Counted from the first letter of the stretch, positions 8,973 to 17,581 are shown. The stretch is 64,000 nucleotides of DNA from Streptomyces roseochromogenus subsp. oscitans DS 12.976 (GCF_000497445.1 NZ_CM002285.1:2587304-2651303), one strand, 5' to 3'. Program-made: numbers and translations. Notes: generated by a model not told the origin, from the sequence alone.

Positions 8973-9230
8973 TCCCTGACAGCACCGACGAACGTGGACC
9001 AGGTCCTCGGGTGTGGTGCTCCGCTTCTTCGCGGAGGGGGAGGCCGACGATGCGCCGGGGGCGGGCGCCTGTGCTGGTACGGAACGGGGGTTCTTGTTCC
9101 CGGCCGCGGTGGTGTCGGACGACGTGAGTTTCAGCCATAAGCCGCCGCCGGCCAGCGCGACCAGCGCGACGACGACCGTGGAGGCGATCCAGACCGGTGC
9201 GCGTCTGCCTCTTGCCGGGCGGTCCGCCAT
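8973..9230 (-). pseudogene. N-terminal fragment of a single-pass membrane protein
   Basis: Reading leftward from ATG 9230 gives MADRPARGRRAPVWIAST, then a hydrophobic helix, a Ser/Thr/Pro/Ala-rich extracytoplasmic linker and TTPEDL. This looks like the start of a typical streptomycete membrane-anchored secreted protein. The frame then runs antisense into the carboxypeptidase gene, where residue composition is no longer protein-like. The downstream portion therefore appears lost, possibly replaced when the decarboxylase/carboxypeptidase cassette was inserted. It could instead be a short intact lipoprotein-like gene with an unrecognised end. No product assigned. Confidence 0.4.
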
Positions 9231-9320
9231 GGTGGGGGCGGGGTGGGTCACCGGCCCGTGATAGTGGTGCTCGTGCCCTCGCCCCAATCCGGTGCACCGG
9301 CGCCGGTCACCAGCCGTAAC

Positions 9321-9608
9321 TCAGGCTGTCAGACGCTGAGTTGAGGCCCGGTGGACGAAAGCCGACCAGGCGGGCGCCGAGAAGACCACGGCGGGGCCGG
9401 TGGGGTTCTTGCTGTCGCGGACGGGGACGTGGGTGGGGGCGGCGGTGTCGTTGACTTCGAGGCAATCACCGCCGCTACCGCCGCTGTAGCTCGACTTGCG
9501 CCAGGTGGTTACTTCGAGGCAGTTACCGCTGCTTCCGCCGCTGTAACTGGATTTGCGCCAGCCGGACAGTGCCGAGGCGTCAGGTATGGTCGGCTCGCTG
9601 GGCTTCAT
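9321..9608 (-). CDS. DUF397 domain protein with duplicated WRKSSYSGG motif
   Basis: A 95-residue protein starting at ATG 9608, inside the end of the upstream XRE gene (29-bp overlap). It contains two adjacent copies of the DUF397 core: GWRKSSYSGGSSGNCLEV and TWRKSSYSGGSGGDCLEV, followed by the single tail VRDSKNPTGPAVVFSAPAWSAF. Most DUF397 proteins have the core once. DUF397 genes almost always follow a Scr1-type XRE regulator in Streptomyces, and some such pairs influence development or antibiotic production; the biochemical role is unknown. Confidence 0.85.
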   Translation of the reverse strand: MKPSEPTIPDASALSGWRKSSYSGGSSGNCLEVTTWRKSSYSGGSGGDCLEVNDTAAPTHVPVRDSKNPTGPAVVFSAPAWSAFVHRASTQRLTA

Positions 9609-10425
9609 GTTCGTAATCCTCCGCGACGGCCCGGAGCAAGTCCAGGGACTTTCGGTGCGACAAGGCGTCACCCAGGGCTTGATCATAGAGTTCCTGGCAC
9701 TCTCGTACCGCAGACGGAAGTTCCAGGATGCGCCCGCTGTTCACACCCTCCGCGTACGCGATGGGCGGCATGTCCTCGAACCACATGAGGGAGAGGAAAC
9801 CCTCCTGGAGGGCGTGCGCACCCACAGAATAAGGGAGCACGTGGACGCGGATACGGCGGCTCGTCCCCAACTCAGCGATGTGCCGGAGCTGCTCGCACAT
9901 CACAACTGGCCCGCCGACAACACGCCGCAGCACCGCTTCGTCGAGGAGGTAGCAGACCTCGGGTGCGCGGAAGTTGCCAAGGATACTTGATCGTTCGAGG
10001 CGAGTAGCCACCAGCTTGTCGCGGTCCTCGTCGCTTTGGCGCGGATAGCCGGTGCTGAGCACTTCGTACGCGTACCACTTCGTCTGCAAGAGACCTGGCA
10101 CAAGGCTCGGGGCGTACTCCTTGATGACTGTCGCCTTGCCCTCGAACTCCAACGCCTCCTTGAAGTGTTCCGCAACCTTCTTGCCGTCCAATGCCGGCAG
10201 GAACCGCTCAAAGAACCCATCCGTCCCCAGCGCCCGATCCAGCCGCCGCGCGTCCTTCACATCCGGCCTGCGCCGCCCCGCCTCGATGTGGGCGATGTGC
10301 GTGCGGGACATCAGCGCACGTTGGGCCAGCTGCTCCTGCGTGAGCCCGGCCGCCTCCCTCCGTCGCCTGAGTTCCTCCCCGTACCGCTCCCGCGAGATCG
10401 GATTGTCCTCGACAGCCACCTTCAA
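9580..10425 (-). CDS. Scr1-type XRE transcriptional regulator (HTH plus DUF5753)
   Basis: A 281-residue cytoplasmic DNA-binding protein. Residues ~12-70 form a helix-turn-helix of the XRE type (EELRRRREAAGLTQEQLAQ, then MSRTHIAHIEAGRR). The remainder, with YAPSLVPGLLQTKWYA and later LPYSVGAHALQEGFLSLMWFED, is the DUF5753 ligand-like domain that typically follows it in actinomycetes. The gene overlaps the DUF397 gene downstream, forming the classic pair. A small gene is divergent at 10531, so the ~105-bp spacer probably contains the operator of the pair. Confidence 0.93.
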   Translation of the reverse strand: MKVAVEDNPISRERYGEELRRRREAAGLTQEQLAQRALMSRTHIAHIEAGRRRPDVKDARRLDRALGTDGFFERFLPALDGKKVAEHFKEALEFEGKATVIKEYAPSLVPGLLQTKWYAYEVLSTGYPRQSDEDRDKLVATRLERSSILGNFRAPEVCYLLDEAVLRRVVGGPVVMCEQLRHIAELGTSRRIRVHVLPYSVGAHALQEGFLSLMWFEDMPPIAYAEGVNSGRILELPSAVRECQELYDQALGDALSHRKSLDLLRAVAEDYEHEAQRADHT

Positions 10426-10530
10426 CTCCCCCTCTTGCGCACTCCGTTGTCACGCTCCGTCATCTTCCGAAGGTACTGCCGCCCACCTCACTCTGTGCAC
10501 GTAACGCCACAGAAAGTGAAGGGCGCTGGA

Positions 10531-10713
10531 ATGCAGGACAAGCAAGAGGACGGCTTCGTCCGCGTGTATCTCACGCTGACGGTCTCCCGGGACAGTGGAC
10601 GGACGTGGGGCCCGACGGTGACGTACCGGCCGCCGAAGAACGCCGCGCCGCTGGACCTGTCGGGGCGGTTTCCGCCGTGTGCGTGCCCTCGGTGCCGGGA
10701 GAGAAAGGGCTGA
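10531..10713 (+). CDS. Small hypothetical protein with CxCxxC tail
   Basis: A 60-residue open frame starting at ATG 10531 with GAAGGG upstream. The sequence VRVYLTLTVSRDSGRTW looks like a beta-rich small domain and the C-terminus PPCACPRCRERKG has three closely spaced cysteines that could bind a metal. It is divergent from the XRE gene and overlaps the 3' end of the phosphatase gene on the other strand by 143 bp, so one of the two ends may be misjudged. Function unknown. Confidence 0.5.
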   Translation: MQDKQEDGFVRVYLTLTVSRDSGRTWGPTVTYRPPKNAAPLDLSGRFPPCACPRCRERKG

Positions 10714-11557
10714 CGAGGCCGAGGAGGTGCGGCAGCATCTCCGGGCGCCCGGCGACGAAGGAACGCCCGGTGTCCGGGCCTCCGAAGCCGCCGCCGAACT
10801 CCGCCCCGTCGAGGTGCCGCAGGGAGATGCCGGCCTCGCGGGCGAGCAGCGCACCGGCGGGGAGGTCGATCGCCTCGGCGCGGTAGCCGATGAAGCCGTC
10901 GATGTCGCCGCGGGCCAGCATGGCCCAGGCGACCAGCGGCGCCCAGAGCTGGAGCAGGCGGCGGGAGCGGAGTTCGAGGCTGTGGCGGAGGGCGCAGGCG
11001 ACGGGGTCGTCGCGGGAGACGGCGTGGCCCTGGGTCCAGGCCAGCAGGGGGCCCGCGGCGGAAAGCGGGCGGGCGGGCGGAGGGGCGGCGAGGCGCCCGC
11101 CGGGCCCCTGGGCTCCGCCGCCCCGCAGCGCGGACCACGTACGGCCGGTCATCGGATCGTGGACGACGCCGACGACGGGCGTGTCATCGACGCACAGGGC
11201 GACACCGACGACGTAGACGGGGAGCCCGATGACGACGTTGTTGCTGCCGTCGAGCGGGTCGATCAGCCAGGTGCGGCCGCCGCCGTCACCGGCGAGTTCG
11301 CCGGACTCCTCGGCGAGGATGCGGTCGCGGGGGAAGCGGTCGCGGATCCGGCCGACCACGAGTCGCTCGGCGGCAACGTCCAAGTCGGTCACGACATCGC
11401 CGAGTTGCCCCTTGGACCGGGCGGCGAACCCGTCCGGGAACCGGGACCGCAGCAGCGCCCCGGCCTCCTCGGCGGCGCCCACGGCCGTACGGTGCTCAAC
11501 GGCGTAACCGGCGGGCGAAGACGACGGGCCGGACGACGGGTCAGGGTTCGGGCTCAT
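10571..11557 (-). CDS. Inositol monophosphatase family phosphatase
   Basis: A 328-residue protein of the Li+-sensitive, Mg2+-dependent phosphatase superfamily, starting at ATG 11557. Motifs appear in the right order: GDVVTDLDVAAE, ILAEESGEL, WLIDPLDGSNN with the two metal-binding Asp residues, and a C-terminal LPAGALLAREAG in place of WDxAAG. The substrate could be inositol phosphate, 3'-phosphoadenosine nucleotides or a sugar phosphate; sequence alone does not decide. The last ~30 residues are low-complexity and lie antisense to the small gene at 10531-10713. The start overlaps the end of the preceding cupin-like gene by 17 bp, so the genes are probably translationally coupled. Confidence 0.85.
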   Translation of the reverse strand: MSPNPDPSSGPSSSPAGYAVEHRTAVGAAEEAGALLRSRFPDGFAARSKGQLGDVVTDLDVAAERLVVGRIRDRFPRDRILAEESGELAGDGGGRTWLIDPLDGSNNVVIGLPVYVVGVALCVDDTPVVGVVHDPMTGRTWSALRGGGAQGPGGRLAAPPPARPLSAAGPLLAWTQGHAVSRDDPVACALRHSLELRSRRLLQLWAPLVAWAMLARGDIDGFIGYRAEAIDLPAGALLAREAGISLRHLDGAEFGGGFGGPDTGRSFVAGRPEMLPHLLGLVSPFSPGTEGTHTAETAPTGPAARRSSAAGTSPSGPTSVHCPGRPSA

Positions 11558-12197
11558 GGATCCTCCTGAGGGCGGCCCGAGCGATCCGGGCGGTCTGGGT
11601 CGCGTCGCACGTCCGGCGGACCATGCGGTGGCCCGGGGCGGACGGCGGGCCCAGGGAGAGGTCCATGCGGCCGGGCAGAGTCCGCCCCAGGACCAGGGTG
11701 GCGGTGGGGCGGTCGTCCGGCACCACACTGGTGTGGAATTCACCCGCCGGGAGGGTGTAGCTCTGGCCCCGCGCGCTGGCCTGTTCCACGCCGGGCCGCA
11801 GCCGCACCAGCCGCTCGGTGGGCCGGAGTTCGTCCACGCCGGAGGGATCGCTGAGCACCTCGAAGACCCGGTGCGTGGGCTCGCCGGTGTCGTCGTCCAC
11901 GTCCATGCGCCGGTTGTCGAGCCGCCCGTAGAGCACAGTGCTGGTCAAGTCCCAGCTGTGGCAATGCACTTGGGGCACGGATCCGTCGGGCTCCGCCTCC
12001 GGGATGCCGAAGACGTGGACGCAGACGCCGTCGTCGCCGTCGCGCAGGACGGGCAGACAGACGAACCCCAGCGGATGGCGTACCGCGTGCAGGGCGCGGC
12101 GGCCCGAGACGATGCGGTCCAGTTCCGATACGGCGTGCCGTATCAGCTCGGCGGCGGCGTGCCGCCGGGCGGCCCGTTCGAGGGCCGGGTAGTCCAT
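11541..12197 (-). CDS. Cupin-like hypothetical protein
   Basis: A 218-residue protein, ATG 12197, with a GGGGGAAAGG ribosome site. The centre carries QVHCHSWDLTSTVLYGRLDN and later SYTLPAGEFHTSVV, a histidine arrangement typical of a small beta-barrel (cupin or ChrR-like) metal site. The N-terminal part is helical. No named family is recognised. It is the middle gene of an operon: 40 bp after the 2TM protein and overlapping the phosphatase gene by 17 bp, which implies the three products work together. Confidence 0.7.
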   Translation of the reverse strand: MDYPALERAARRHAAAELIRHAVSELDRIVSGRRALHAVRHPLGFVCLPVLRDGDDGVCVHVFGIPEAEPDGSVPQVHCHSWDLTSTVLYGRLDNRRMDVDDDTGEPTHRVFEVLSDPSGVDELRPTERLVRLRPGVEQASARGQSYTLPAGEFHTSVVPDDRPTATLVLGRTLPGRMDLSLGPPSAPGHRMVRRTCDATQTARIARAALRRIHEPEP

Positions 12198-12237
12198 GTT
12201 CCTTTCCCCCTTGTCCGCCTTGGCCGGAACATGGCGC

Positions 12238-13200
12238 TCATCTGCGGTACGGGTTCTCCGCGCGCAGCGCCTTGTCGATGATGTCGCCGACGTCACGGTC
12301 GGTGTAGCTCGGCGCAAGTGGCAGGCCGAGCCGGTCGAGCAGGCGTCTGACCTCGTCCACGGTGGGCTCTTCGGTGAGCGGGACGGCCTCACGCAGATCG
12401 AGCTTGACCGCCTGCTCGCGGCTCTGGTGCAGCTCGGTGACGTAGTAGTCGTAGAGCGGCCGGTCGCGCTCCACGCAGAGGCTGACCCGGCTGGGGTCGT
12501 CCTGGGTGATGATCAGGCAGGTGTCGGAGAGGTCGAAGCGCAGGGCCGGTGCCACCGAGGACAGGTGGACGTCGATCTCCAGGGTGTCCAGCCGCTGCCG
12601 GTGCCAGCAGGCGGCCACGACAGTGGCGTACGCCTCCTTGCGGGTGCGTTCGACGGTCCATTCGGCGTGGCCGCCGCCGGACCCTGGCCCGAACGTGCTC
12701 CTGAAGCGGGCGTACGCGGCGCACACATGGTCGTCGGCGGGGTTGATGATGTCGATCTTCATGCTGAGGGAGCGCCGCTGGCGCTGCGCTTCGAGCACGC
12801 ACTCGGGCAGCGTGACGGCCCGCAGATAGGTGCCGGTGCCGCCCTTGAACACCCAGCGGCTGGTCGTACGCCGGGCCCGCTCGTGCGCGAGGGCGGTCTC
12901 GGCGCCGGAGAGCGCGCGCACCATCGCCAGGTCCTCGATGGCCCGGCTGGTTCCGGAGGTCGCGGCGCGGAGGTCGGCCATCCGGCGCCGGCGCTCGGTG
13001 AGCGAGCCGTACACCAGCGCGGCGAGCACGAGCAGCGTGGCGCCGGAGACGATGTTGGGGTCCATGTTCTGGTTCAGGACGTCCATCAGACCGACCACCA
13101 CGGCGACGACGATGGCAACGACCCCGTCCGCGTTCCGGACCGCCCACGCGATCCCGTTCTCCAGCCGGCGCCCGGCCCCCTGCGGCGTACTGCTCGTCAC
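12238..13200 (-). CDS. Two-TM membrane protein of unknown function
   Basis: A 320-residue protein. GTG 13200 is preferred over GTG 13206 because GGAGG then lies at a normal distance. The N-terminus has two closely spaced membrane helices (GVVAIVVAVVVGLMDVL and a second around VSGATLLVLAALVYG) followed by an Arg-rich, probably coiled segment. A globular C-terminal domain of ~190 residues follows (SMKIDIINPADDHVCAAYARF ... CLIITQDDPSRVSLCVERD). This 2TM-plus-cytosolic-domain plan resembles membrane effectors or sensors in bacterial signalling systems, but I do not recognise the family. It is the first gene of the three-gene operon. Confidence 0.75.
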   Translation of the reverse strand: MTSSTPQGAGRRLENGIAWAVRNADGVVAIVVAVVVGLMDVLNQNMDPNIVSGATLLVLAALVYGSLTERRRRMADLRAATSGTSRAIEDLAMVRALSGAETALAHERARRTTSRWVFKGGTGTYLRAVTLPECVLEAQRQRRSLSMKIDIINPADDHVCAAYARFRSTFGPGSGGGHAEWTVERTRKEAYATVVAACWHRQRLDTLEIDVHLSSVAPALRFDLSDTCLIITQDDPSRVSLCVERDRPLYDYYVTELHQSREQAVKLDLREAVPLTEEPTVDEVRRLLDRLGLPLAPSYTDRDVGDIIDKALRAENPYRR

Positions 13201-13300
13201 GTCCACCCTCCCCCGACGGTGGCTTCCATCGTAGGAGCAAGGACACGCCGCCAACCATGCGTCAATCAGCCGTCAGCGGCGAAGAGTTTGACGACAGGCC

Positions 13301-13630
13301 CTAACCGCGGCGTCCCACGACCGTGAGCTGGGGCGGGTGCAGCTCGGTTCCAGGATGGTGGGTGACCTCGAAGCCACGGGCCATCAGGACCTCGGCGAGC
13401 GCCCGGTACACGACCTGGCTCAGCTGCCTGCCGTCCGGACGCGCCTGGGCGTTCCCGCCCTCGTCCGGGTCCTGCCCGTTCCACAGCACCAACGCGCCGT
13501 CGCCCACCCAATCCTGTTCGACATACACACCCGCCTCCCCCTCGCGCTCCTCCAGGGAGGCGGCGAGCCGGAACCCCGAGTCCGCGAGGGCCGCACATAC
13601 CTCGTCCGCAAGTGTCGACGTGCGTGTCAT
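13301..13630 (-). CDS. Small hypothetical protein coupled to an MFS transporter
   Basis: A 109-residue soluble protein starting at ATG 13630, which overlaps the MFS stop codon in an ATGA (13627-13630), so it is translationally coupled to the transporter. Sequence such as YVEQDWVGDGALVLWNGQDPDEGG and SQVVYRALAEVLMARGFEVT suggests a small alpha/beta domain with two conserved acidic turns. No function recognised. Confidence 0.8.
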   Translation of the reverse strand: MTRTSTLADEVCAALADSGFRLAASLEEREGEAGVYVEQDWVGDGALVLWNGQDPDEGGNAQARPDGRQLSQVVYRALAEVLMARGFEVTHHPGTELHPPQLTVVGRRG

Positions 13631-14841
13631 GAGCTGTCCTTCCCCCGGTAGGCCATCACAGTCGCCGCTCCCAGCGAGCCGAGCACCGTCAGCGTGATCA
13701 AAGCGGGCGCGTAGCTGCCGGTCTCCTGGATCAACGCCCCGGCTGCGGCCGGTCCGACGGCGGAGCCGATGCCCACCGCGGTGTAGAGGACACCCAGGAT
13801 TCTGCCCAGGCGGGCGAGCCCGTACTGGTCCCCCAGCACGACGGGGATGAGGGCGATATAGCCCCCGTAGCTGACGCCCAGGACGAGGGCGAACGCCAGC
13901 AGCCCGCCGAATCCGTCCGAGGCCAGCCACAGCAGCGGACTGGCGGCGATCACCACGTGACACGCCTTGAACAGGTTGAGCGTGCCGATCCTCCGGGCCA
14001 CCGCGCCCAGTGCCAGGCGTCCGACGATGCTGCTGACCCCGATGACGGAGACCAGGCTTGCGGCGGCGACGCTGGACACGCCGTGGTGCCGGGCGTACTG
14101 GGAGAGCTGCACGAAGGGCACGTAGATGACGATGTTGATGAGGAGCGCCGCGAGGTAGAGGGTGCCGAAGCCCCGTCGAGCACGGCCCGTCTCCGGTGCC
14201 GCGGCCGCCATCGGCTCGTGCTGGGGAGGACGGGGGACGAGGGCTGCGCACAGCAGAAGCAGCACCACGCCTCCCAGGGCGTAGTACTCGTACGAGCGGC
14301 GCCAACCGAACGTGTCGACCATCCAGGCGGACAACGGAGAGCTGACCACCGTGCCCACGCCGACTCCGCTGACCACGATGCCCGTGGCAAGCGCGCGTTG
14401 GCGGTCGAACCACCTTCCGATGGCGGTCATGACGGGCACGTAGACGCAGCCGACGCCGAGTCCGGTACCCAACCCGTAGGCCAGGTACGCCTGCCACAGG
14501 GCGGTCGCATGGGCGGTGAGGAACAGCCCGAGCCCGAGGAGTCCCCCGCCGGCCGCCAGCACCGTCCGGGGCCCGTACCGGTCTGCCAACGGGCCGGACA
14601 CCGCCCCGAGACTGAAGAACAAGAGGGAGGTGATCGAGAAGATCGCCGCCCCCGCGCCGTTGCCGGCACCGAACGACGCGGCCATGGGGGAGAAGAACTG
14701 ACCGTAACTGTAGGCCAGTCCATAGGCGACACAGACGGCGACCATGGCACCGGCGGCAGCCAGCCAGGCGCGCGGTGAGTCCCGACCGGCCGGCACCGGG
14801 GCCGAATTCTGGTCAATAACAGCACTGTGGGTATGCGGCAT
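13627..14841 (-). CDS. MFS transporter, OFA/monocarboxylate-like
   Basis: A 404-residue protein with twelve predicted membrane helices. GLAYSYGQFFSPMAASFG in helix 1, GPLADRYGPRTVL in the helix 2-3 loop and the WFDRQRALATGIVVSGVGVG segment match the oxalate/formate antiporter and monocarboxylate transporter branch of the major facilitator superfamily. It sits in the cytoplasmic membrane and presumably exports or imports a small organic acid. It is transcribed divergently from a LysR gene 144 bp away, which likely controls it, and is followed by an overlapping 109-residue gene. Confidence 0.9.
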   Translation of the reverse strand: MPHTHSAVIDQNSAPVPAGRDSPRAWLAAAGAMVAVCVAYGLAYSYGQFFSPMAASFGAGNGAGAAIFSITSLLFFSLGAVSGPLADRYGPRTVLAAGGGLLGLGLFLTAHATALWQAYLAYGLGTGLGVGCVYVPVMTAIGRWFDRQRALATGIVVSGVGVGTVVSSPLSAWMVDTFGWRRSYEYYALGGVVLLLLCAALVPRPPQHEPMAAAAPETGRARRGFGTLYLAALLINIVIYVPFVQLSQYARHHGVSSVAAASLVSVIGVSSIVGRLALGAVARRIGTLNLFKACHVVIAASPLLWLASDGFGGLLAFALVLGVSYGGYIALIPVVLGDQYGLARLGRILGVLYTAVGIGSAVGPAAAGALIQETGSYAPALITLTVLGSLGAATVMAYRGKDSS

Positions 14842-14953
14842 AGGGTGAACGCCCTTGTGATCTCAGTGGACTTGCGTTTGCTTCGACTGTCCGTAGGTAC
14901 GCTATTCCTGGCACATCGGGCGAGGGAAATGCCGATAACGGATTGCGTGTTGC

Positions 14954-14967
14954 GTCATCCGCATGAC
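14954..14967. promoter_or_regulatory. Inverted repeat in the MFS/LysR divergent spacer
   Basis: GTCAT-N4-ATGAC forms a short dyad 19 bases upstream of the LysR start. Its position fits an autoregulatory site, although LysR sites usually have a T-N11-A core, which is not obvious here. Low confidence. Confidence 0.3.
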
Positions 14968-14985
14968 AGCTGGTAGGAGCAGTAC

Positions 14986-15873
14986 ATGACCACGGACCCC
15001 TTCTTTTCCGGTATGGAACTCCGGCATTTACGGGCCTTTCTGACGGTCGCCGAACACAGACACTTCACCCGTGCCGCGAGCGCCCTCAAGGTTTCCCAGT
15101 CATCGCTCAGCCGTACTATCGCGGCATTGGAACGCTGCGTGGGCCAGCGGCTGGTCGAGAGAAACCGGCACGTCATTCGGCTCTCCGACGCGGGGGAGCA
15201 TTTCCTCCCCTACGCGCACCGCGCGGTGGCAGCCGCGGCAGAGGCATTCGACGAGGCCCGCGCCATGCGGCTGCCGCTGCGTGTCGGCTTCACATGGAAC
15301 GCCCTTGGCAAGGACACCGGCCCCCTGGTCAACCGTTTCGAGGCCGAACACCCCGGCGCGATCGTGCATCTGCGACGCTGCGACGACGACCCTCTCGCCG
15401 GTCTCACCGACGGACGCTCCCACCTCGCCATCCTGCGCTCCGCCCCCGACGGGGACATCGACTTCTTCCGCTTCCGTGACGAGCAACGCGTTGTGGCCCT
15501 GCCTCTCAGCCATCCCCTCGCCGGGAGCGGAACGGCCTCACTGGCCCAGACCAAGGACGATCCCCTCGTCGTCAACGTCATCTCCGGCAGTGGTACGCCG
15601 TGCCTGTGGGCCACAGCGGCTCCAGGGCGTCCCGTGGTCGAGGTGAACAACGTCGACGAGTGGCTGGAGGCCATTGCCGCCGGCCGCGGCATCGGTGCCT
15701 CCACCTCTTCCACCGCGACCCTCCACCCCCACCCCGGTGTCGTCTACCTCCCCTTGGCGGACGCCGCTCCGGTGAGCGTCCTCATCGCCTGGCGGAGCTT
15801 GGACTCCCACCCGCACACGGCCCACTTCGTCGCGGCCGCGAAACGCTGGAGCCGGTCCCGGGCCCACGAATGA
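14986..15873 (+). CDS. LysR family transcriptional regulator
   Basis: A 295-residue DNA-binding regulator. The first ~65 residues are the standard LysR winged helix (MELRHLRAFLTVAEHRHF, AASALKVSQSSLSRTIAALE). The rest is the periplasmic-binding-like co-inducer domain (LPLRVGFTWNAL through to HTAHFVAAAK). ATG 14986 has TAGGAGC at good spacing; an internal ATG at 15013 is the other possibility. It is divergent from the MFS exporter, the usual arrangement for a LysR regulator and its target. Confidence 0.95.
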   Translation: MTTDPFFSGMELRHLRAFLTVAEHRHFTRAASALKVSQSSLSRTIAALERCVGQRLVERNRHVIRLSDAGEHFLPYAHRAVAAAAEAFDEARAMRLPLRVGFTWNALGKDTGPLVNRFEAEHPGAIVHLRRCDDDPLAGLTDGRSHLAILRSAPDGDIDFFRFRDEQRVVALPLSHPLAGSGTASLAQTKDDPLVVNVISGSGTPCLWATAAPGRPVVEVNNVDEWLEAIAAGRGIGASTSSTATLHPHPGVVYLPLADAAPVSVLIAWRSLDSHPHTAHFVAAAKRWSRSRAHE

Positions 15874-15950
15874 CCGCTGTGAACGACCCCTGTGGAGTCA
15901 GGCGCCCGGAACCTACCGGAGGTCGTCCGAGGCGACCCGTCCGTGCGGTC

Positions 15951-16607
15951 TCAAAGTCGCCGCGCCCGCACGTGCTCCGGCACCGCCACGCCCTCCGGTA
16001 CCCGAGGATCCGGCCACGGTGCGCCGACCCCGAGGCTGACGGGGAGTACTCCGGCCCACATGTCCGGGGTGACCTCGTCGTCGCGATCGCGCGGGGGGCC
16101 GGTGCGGACCTTCACCGATGACTCGGTCAGATCGAGTGCCGTGACGGCGACAGCAGCCAGTTCCTTTGCGTCGGGTCGTCGTGCGTAGTCCCACGCGCCG
16201 GGGGCCACGTGCTCGGCCAGCACCTTCATCCCGTGCCGTTTGGCGTCCTCACTCGGCATCGTCCGCGCCCTTCCGTGCACGACTGCCGAGCGATAGTTCA
16301 CGGAGTGGTGGAACACCGAGCGTCCGTAGACGACGCCGTCCACATGCGTCACCGTCACGCAGACGTCGGCCCCTTCAGCGAAGAGGCGGGAGCTGCGTGC
16401 TCCGCTCGACGCGTGCATGTACAGGGTGTCGCCCTCACGGCCGTAGAGGGTGGGCAGCACCACCGGGCATCCGTCCACCACGAACCCGAGGTGACACACC
16501 AGGCCCGCGTCGAGTACGTCGTACAGTGCCTGCCTGTCCGCCCGTGCCCGTTCGCTGTGGCGCAGTACGGTGCTCCGTTCGGTGGGGGACAACGGGGTGT
16601 CGGTCAT
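15951..16607 (-). CDS. PPOX-fold (pyridoxamine 5'-phosphate oxidase family) flavin protein
   Basis: A 218-residue soluble protein. DAGLVCHLGFVVDGCPVVLP, LYMHASSGARSSRL and HHSVNYRSAVVHGRAR match the split-barrel FMN or F420-binding proteins annotated as pyridoxamine phosphate oxidase family (Pfam Pyridox_ox_2 type). Members are often small flavin- or F420-linked reductases rather than true PdxH. The gene starts 15 bp after the LLM-class gene and probably belongs to the same transcript, consistent with a shared deazaflavin or flavin cofactor. Confidence 0.85.
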   Translation of the reverse strand: MTDTPLSPTERSTVLRHSERARADRQALYDVLDAGLVCHLGFVVDGCPVVLPTLYGREGDTLYMHASSGARSSRLFAEGADVCVTVTHVDGVVYGRSVFHHSVNYRSAVVHGRARTMPSEDAKRHGMKVLAEHVAPGAWDYARRPDAKELAAVAVTALDLTESSVKVRTGPPRDRDDEVTPDMWAGVLPVSLGVGAPWPDPRVPEGVAVPEHVRARRL

Positions 16608-16622
16608 GTCATCACTCTCTGT

Positions 16623-17513
16623 TCAGTTTCCCTCGTGAAGGTGTGCGTAGTCGCTGACGGCGCGTTCGAAGCGGTCGGGATCGCCGGCGAAGATCCCCGA
16701 CGGCCGGGGATGACCCACGACGGCGTCGGTGAAACCGAGTTCGGCGCACCGGCCGAGGAGGTCGGCGAAGCGCTCCGCAGAGGCATAGGGATCGGGTGCG
16801 ACACGGCTCAGATGGACGATGCGGCGAAGGTCCGCGGGGTTCCGGCCGACCTCCCGGCAGTTCTCCTCCAGCGCGGCGGCCTGCGTCGCGAGGGCCTTGA
16901 ACTGTGCGCTCTCCGTGTGCTCGCCCGGGGCCGCCAGGCCGATGGTCACCCATGCCTCCGCGAAGCGCGCGGCCAGCCGCATCCCTCTCGGCCCTGCGGC
17001 GGCGATGGCGAAGGGGACCCGCGGCCGCTGCAGACAGCCCGGGATGTTGCGGGCGTCATGGGCCTCGAAGTGCCGCCCCCGCCAGGTCGTGCGCGGTTGC
17101 CTGAGCAGCGTGTCGCTCAGTGCGACGAACTCCTCGAAGCGAGCGGTGCGTTCGGCGCGTGTCGGCTCGGGCCAGCCGAGGACGCTGCTGTCCGGGCCAC
17201 CCGCTCCGGCGCCCAGGCCCACGATCAAACGGCCGTTGCTGACCTGGTCGATGCTCATGATCTGCTTCGCCGTGGTGACCGGGTGCCGGAAGTCCGGGGT
17301 GACCACGAGAGCTCCGAGACGTATGCGGTGGGTGTGGCAGGCCGCCGCGGTGAGGGTCGTCATGGAGTCGTACCAGGAGCTGTCCCGCAACGAGCGCCAT
17401 GACAGATGGTCATAGGTCCAGGCGTGATCGAAACCGAGATCCTCGGCCCGCTTCCACAGGCGACCGGCTTCGGGCCAGGGATGCTCCGGGAGAATGATCA
17501 CTCCGAGCCGCAC
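16623..17513 (-). CDS. LLM class (luciferase-like, probably F420-dependent) oxidoreductase
   Basis: A 296-residue TIM-barrel enzyme starting at GTG 17513 with AAAGGA upstream. MRLGVIILPEHPW, FDHAWTYDHLSWR, IRLGALVVTPDFRHPV and GRLIVGLGAGAG are the canonical blocks of the bacterial luciferase-like family in actinomycetes, where most members use coenzyme F420. It may reduce or oxidise an intermediate made by the upstream cluster genes. The gap to the DUF6002-like gene is 68 bp. Confidence 0.9.
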   Translation of the reverse strand: MRLGVIILPEHPWPEAGRLWKRAEDLGFDHAWTYDHLSWRSLRDSSWYDSMTTLTAAACHTHRIRLGALVVTPDFRHPVTTAKQIMSIDQVSNGRLIVGLGAGAGGPDSSVLGWPEPTRAERTARFEEFVALSDTLLRQPRTTWRGRHFEAHDARNIPGCLQRPRVPFAIAAAGPRGMRLAARFAEAWVTIGLAAPGEHTESAQFKALATQAAALEENCREVGRNPADLRRIVHLSRVAPDPYASAERFADLLGRCAELGFTDAVVGHPRPSGIFAGDPDRFERAVSDYAHLHEGN

Positions 17514-17581
17514 AGGGTGGTCCTTTCCGTCCTCGGGGGTGTTGGGGGGTTCTGGGCCGGAGCATGCGCCTGAGGCGAGGC

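Noticed and set aside
8505..9287. A 260-codon minus-strand frame extending into the carboxypeptidase gene
   Set aside because: Only the first ~80 codons look like protein; the rest is antisense to the S10 gene. Kept as a truncated fragment only.
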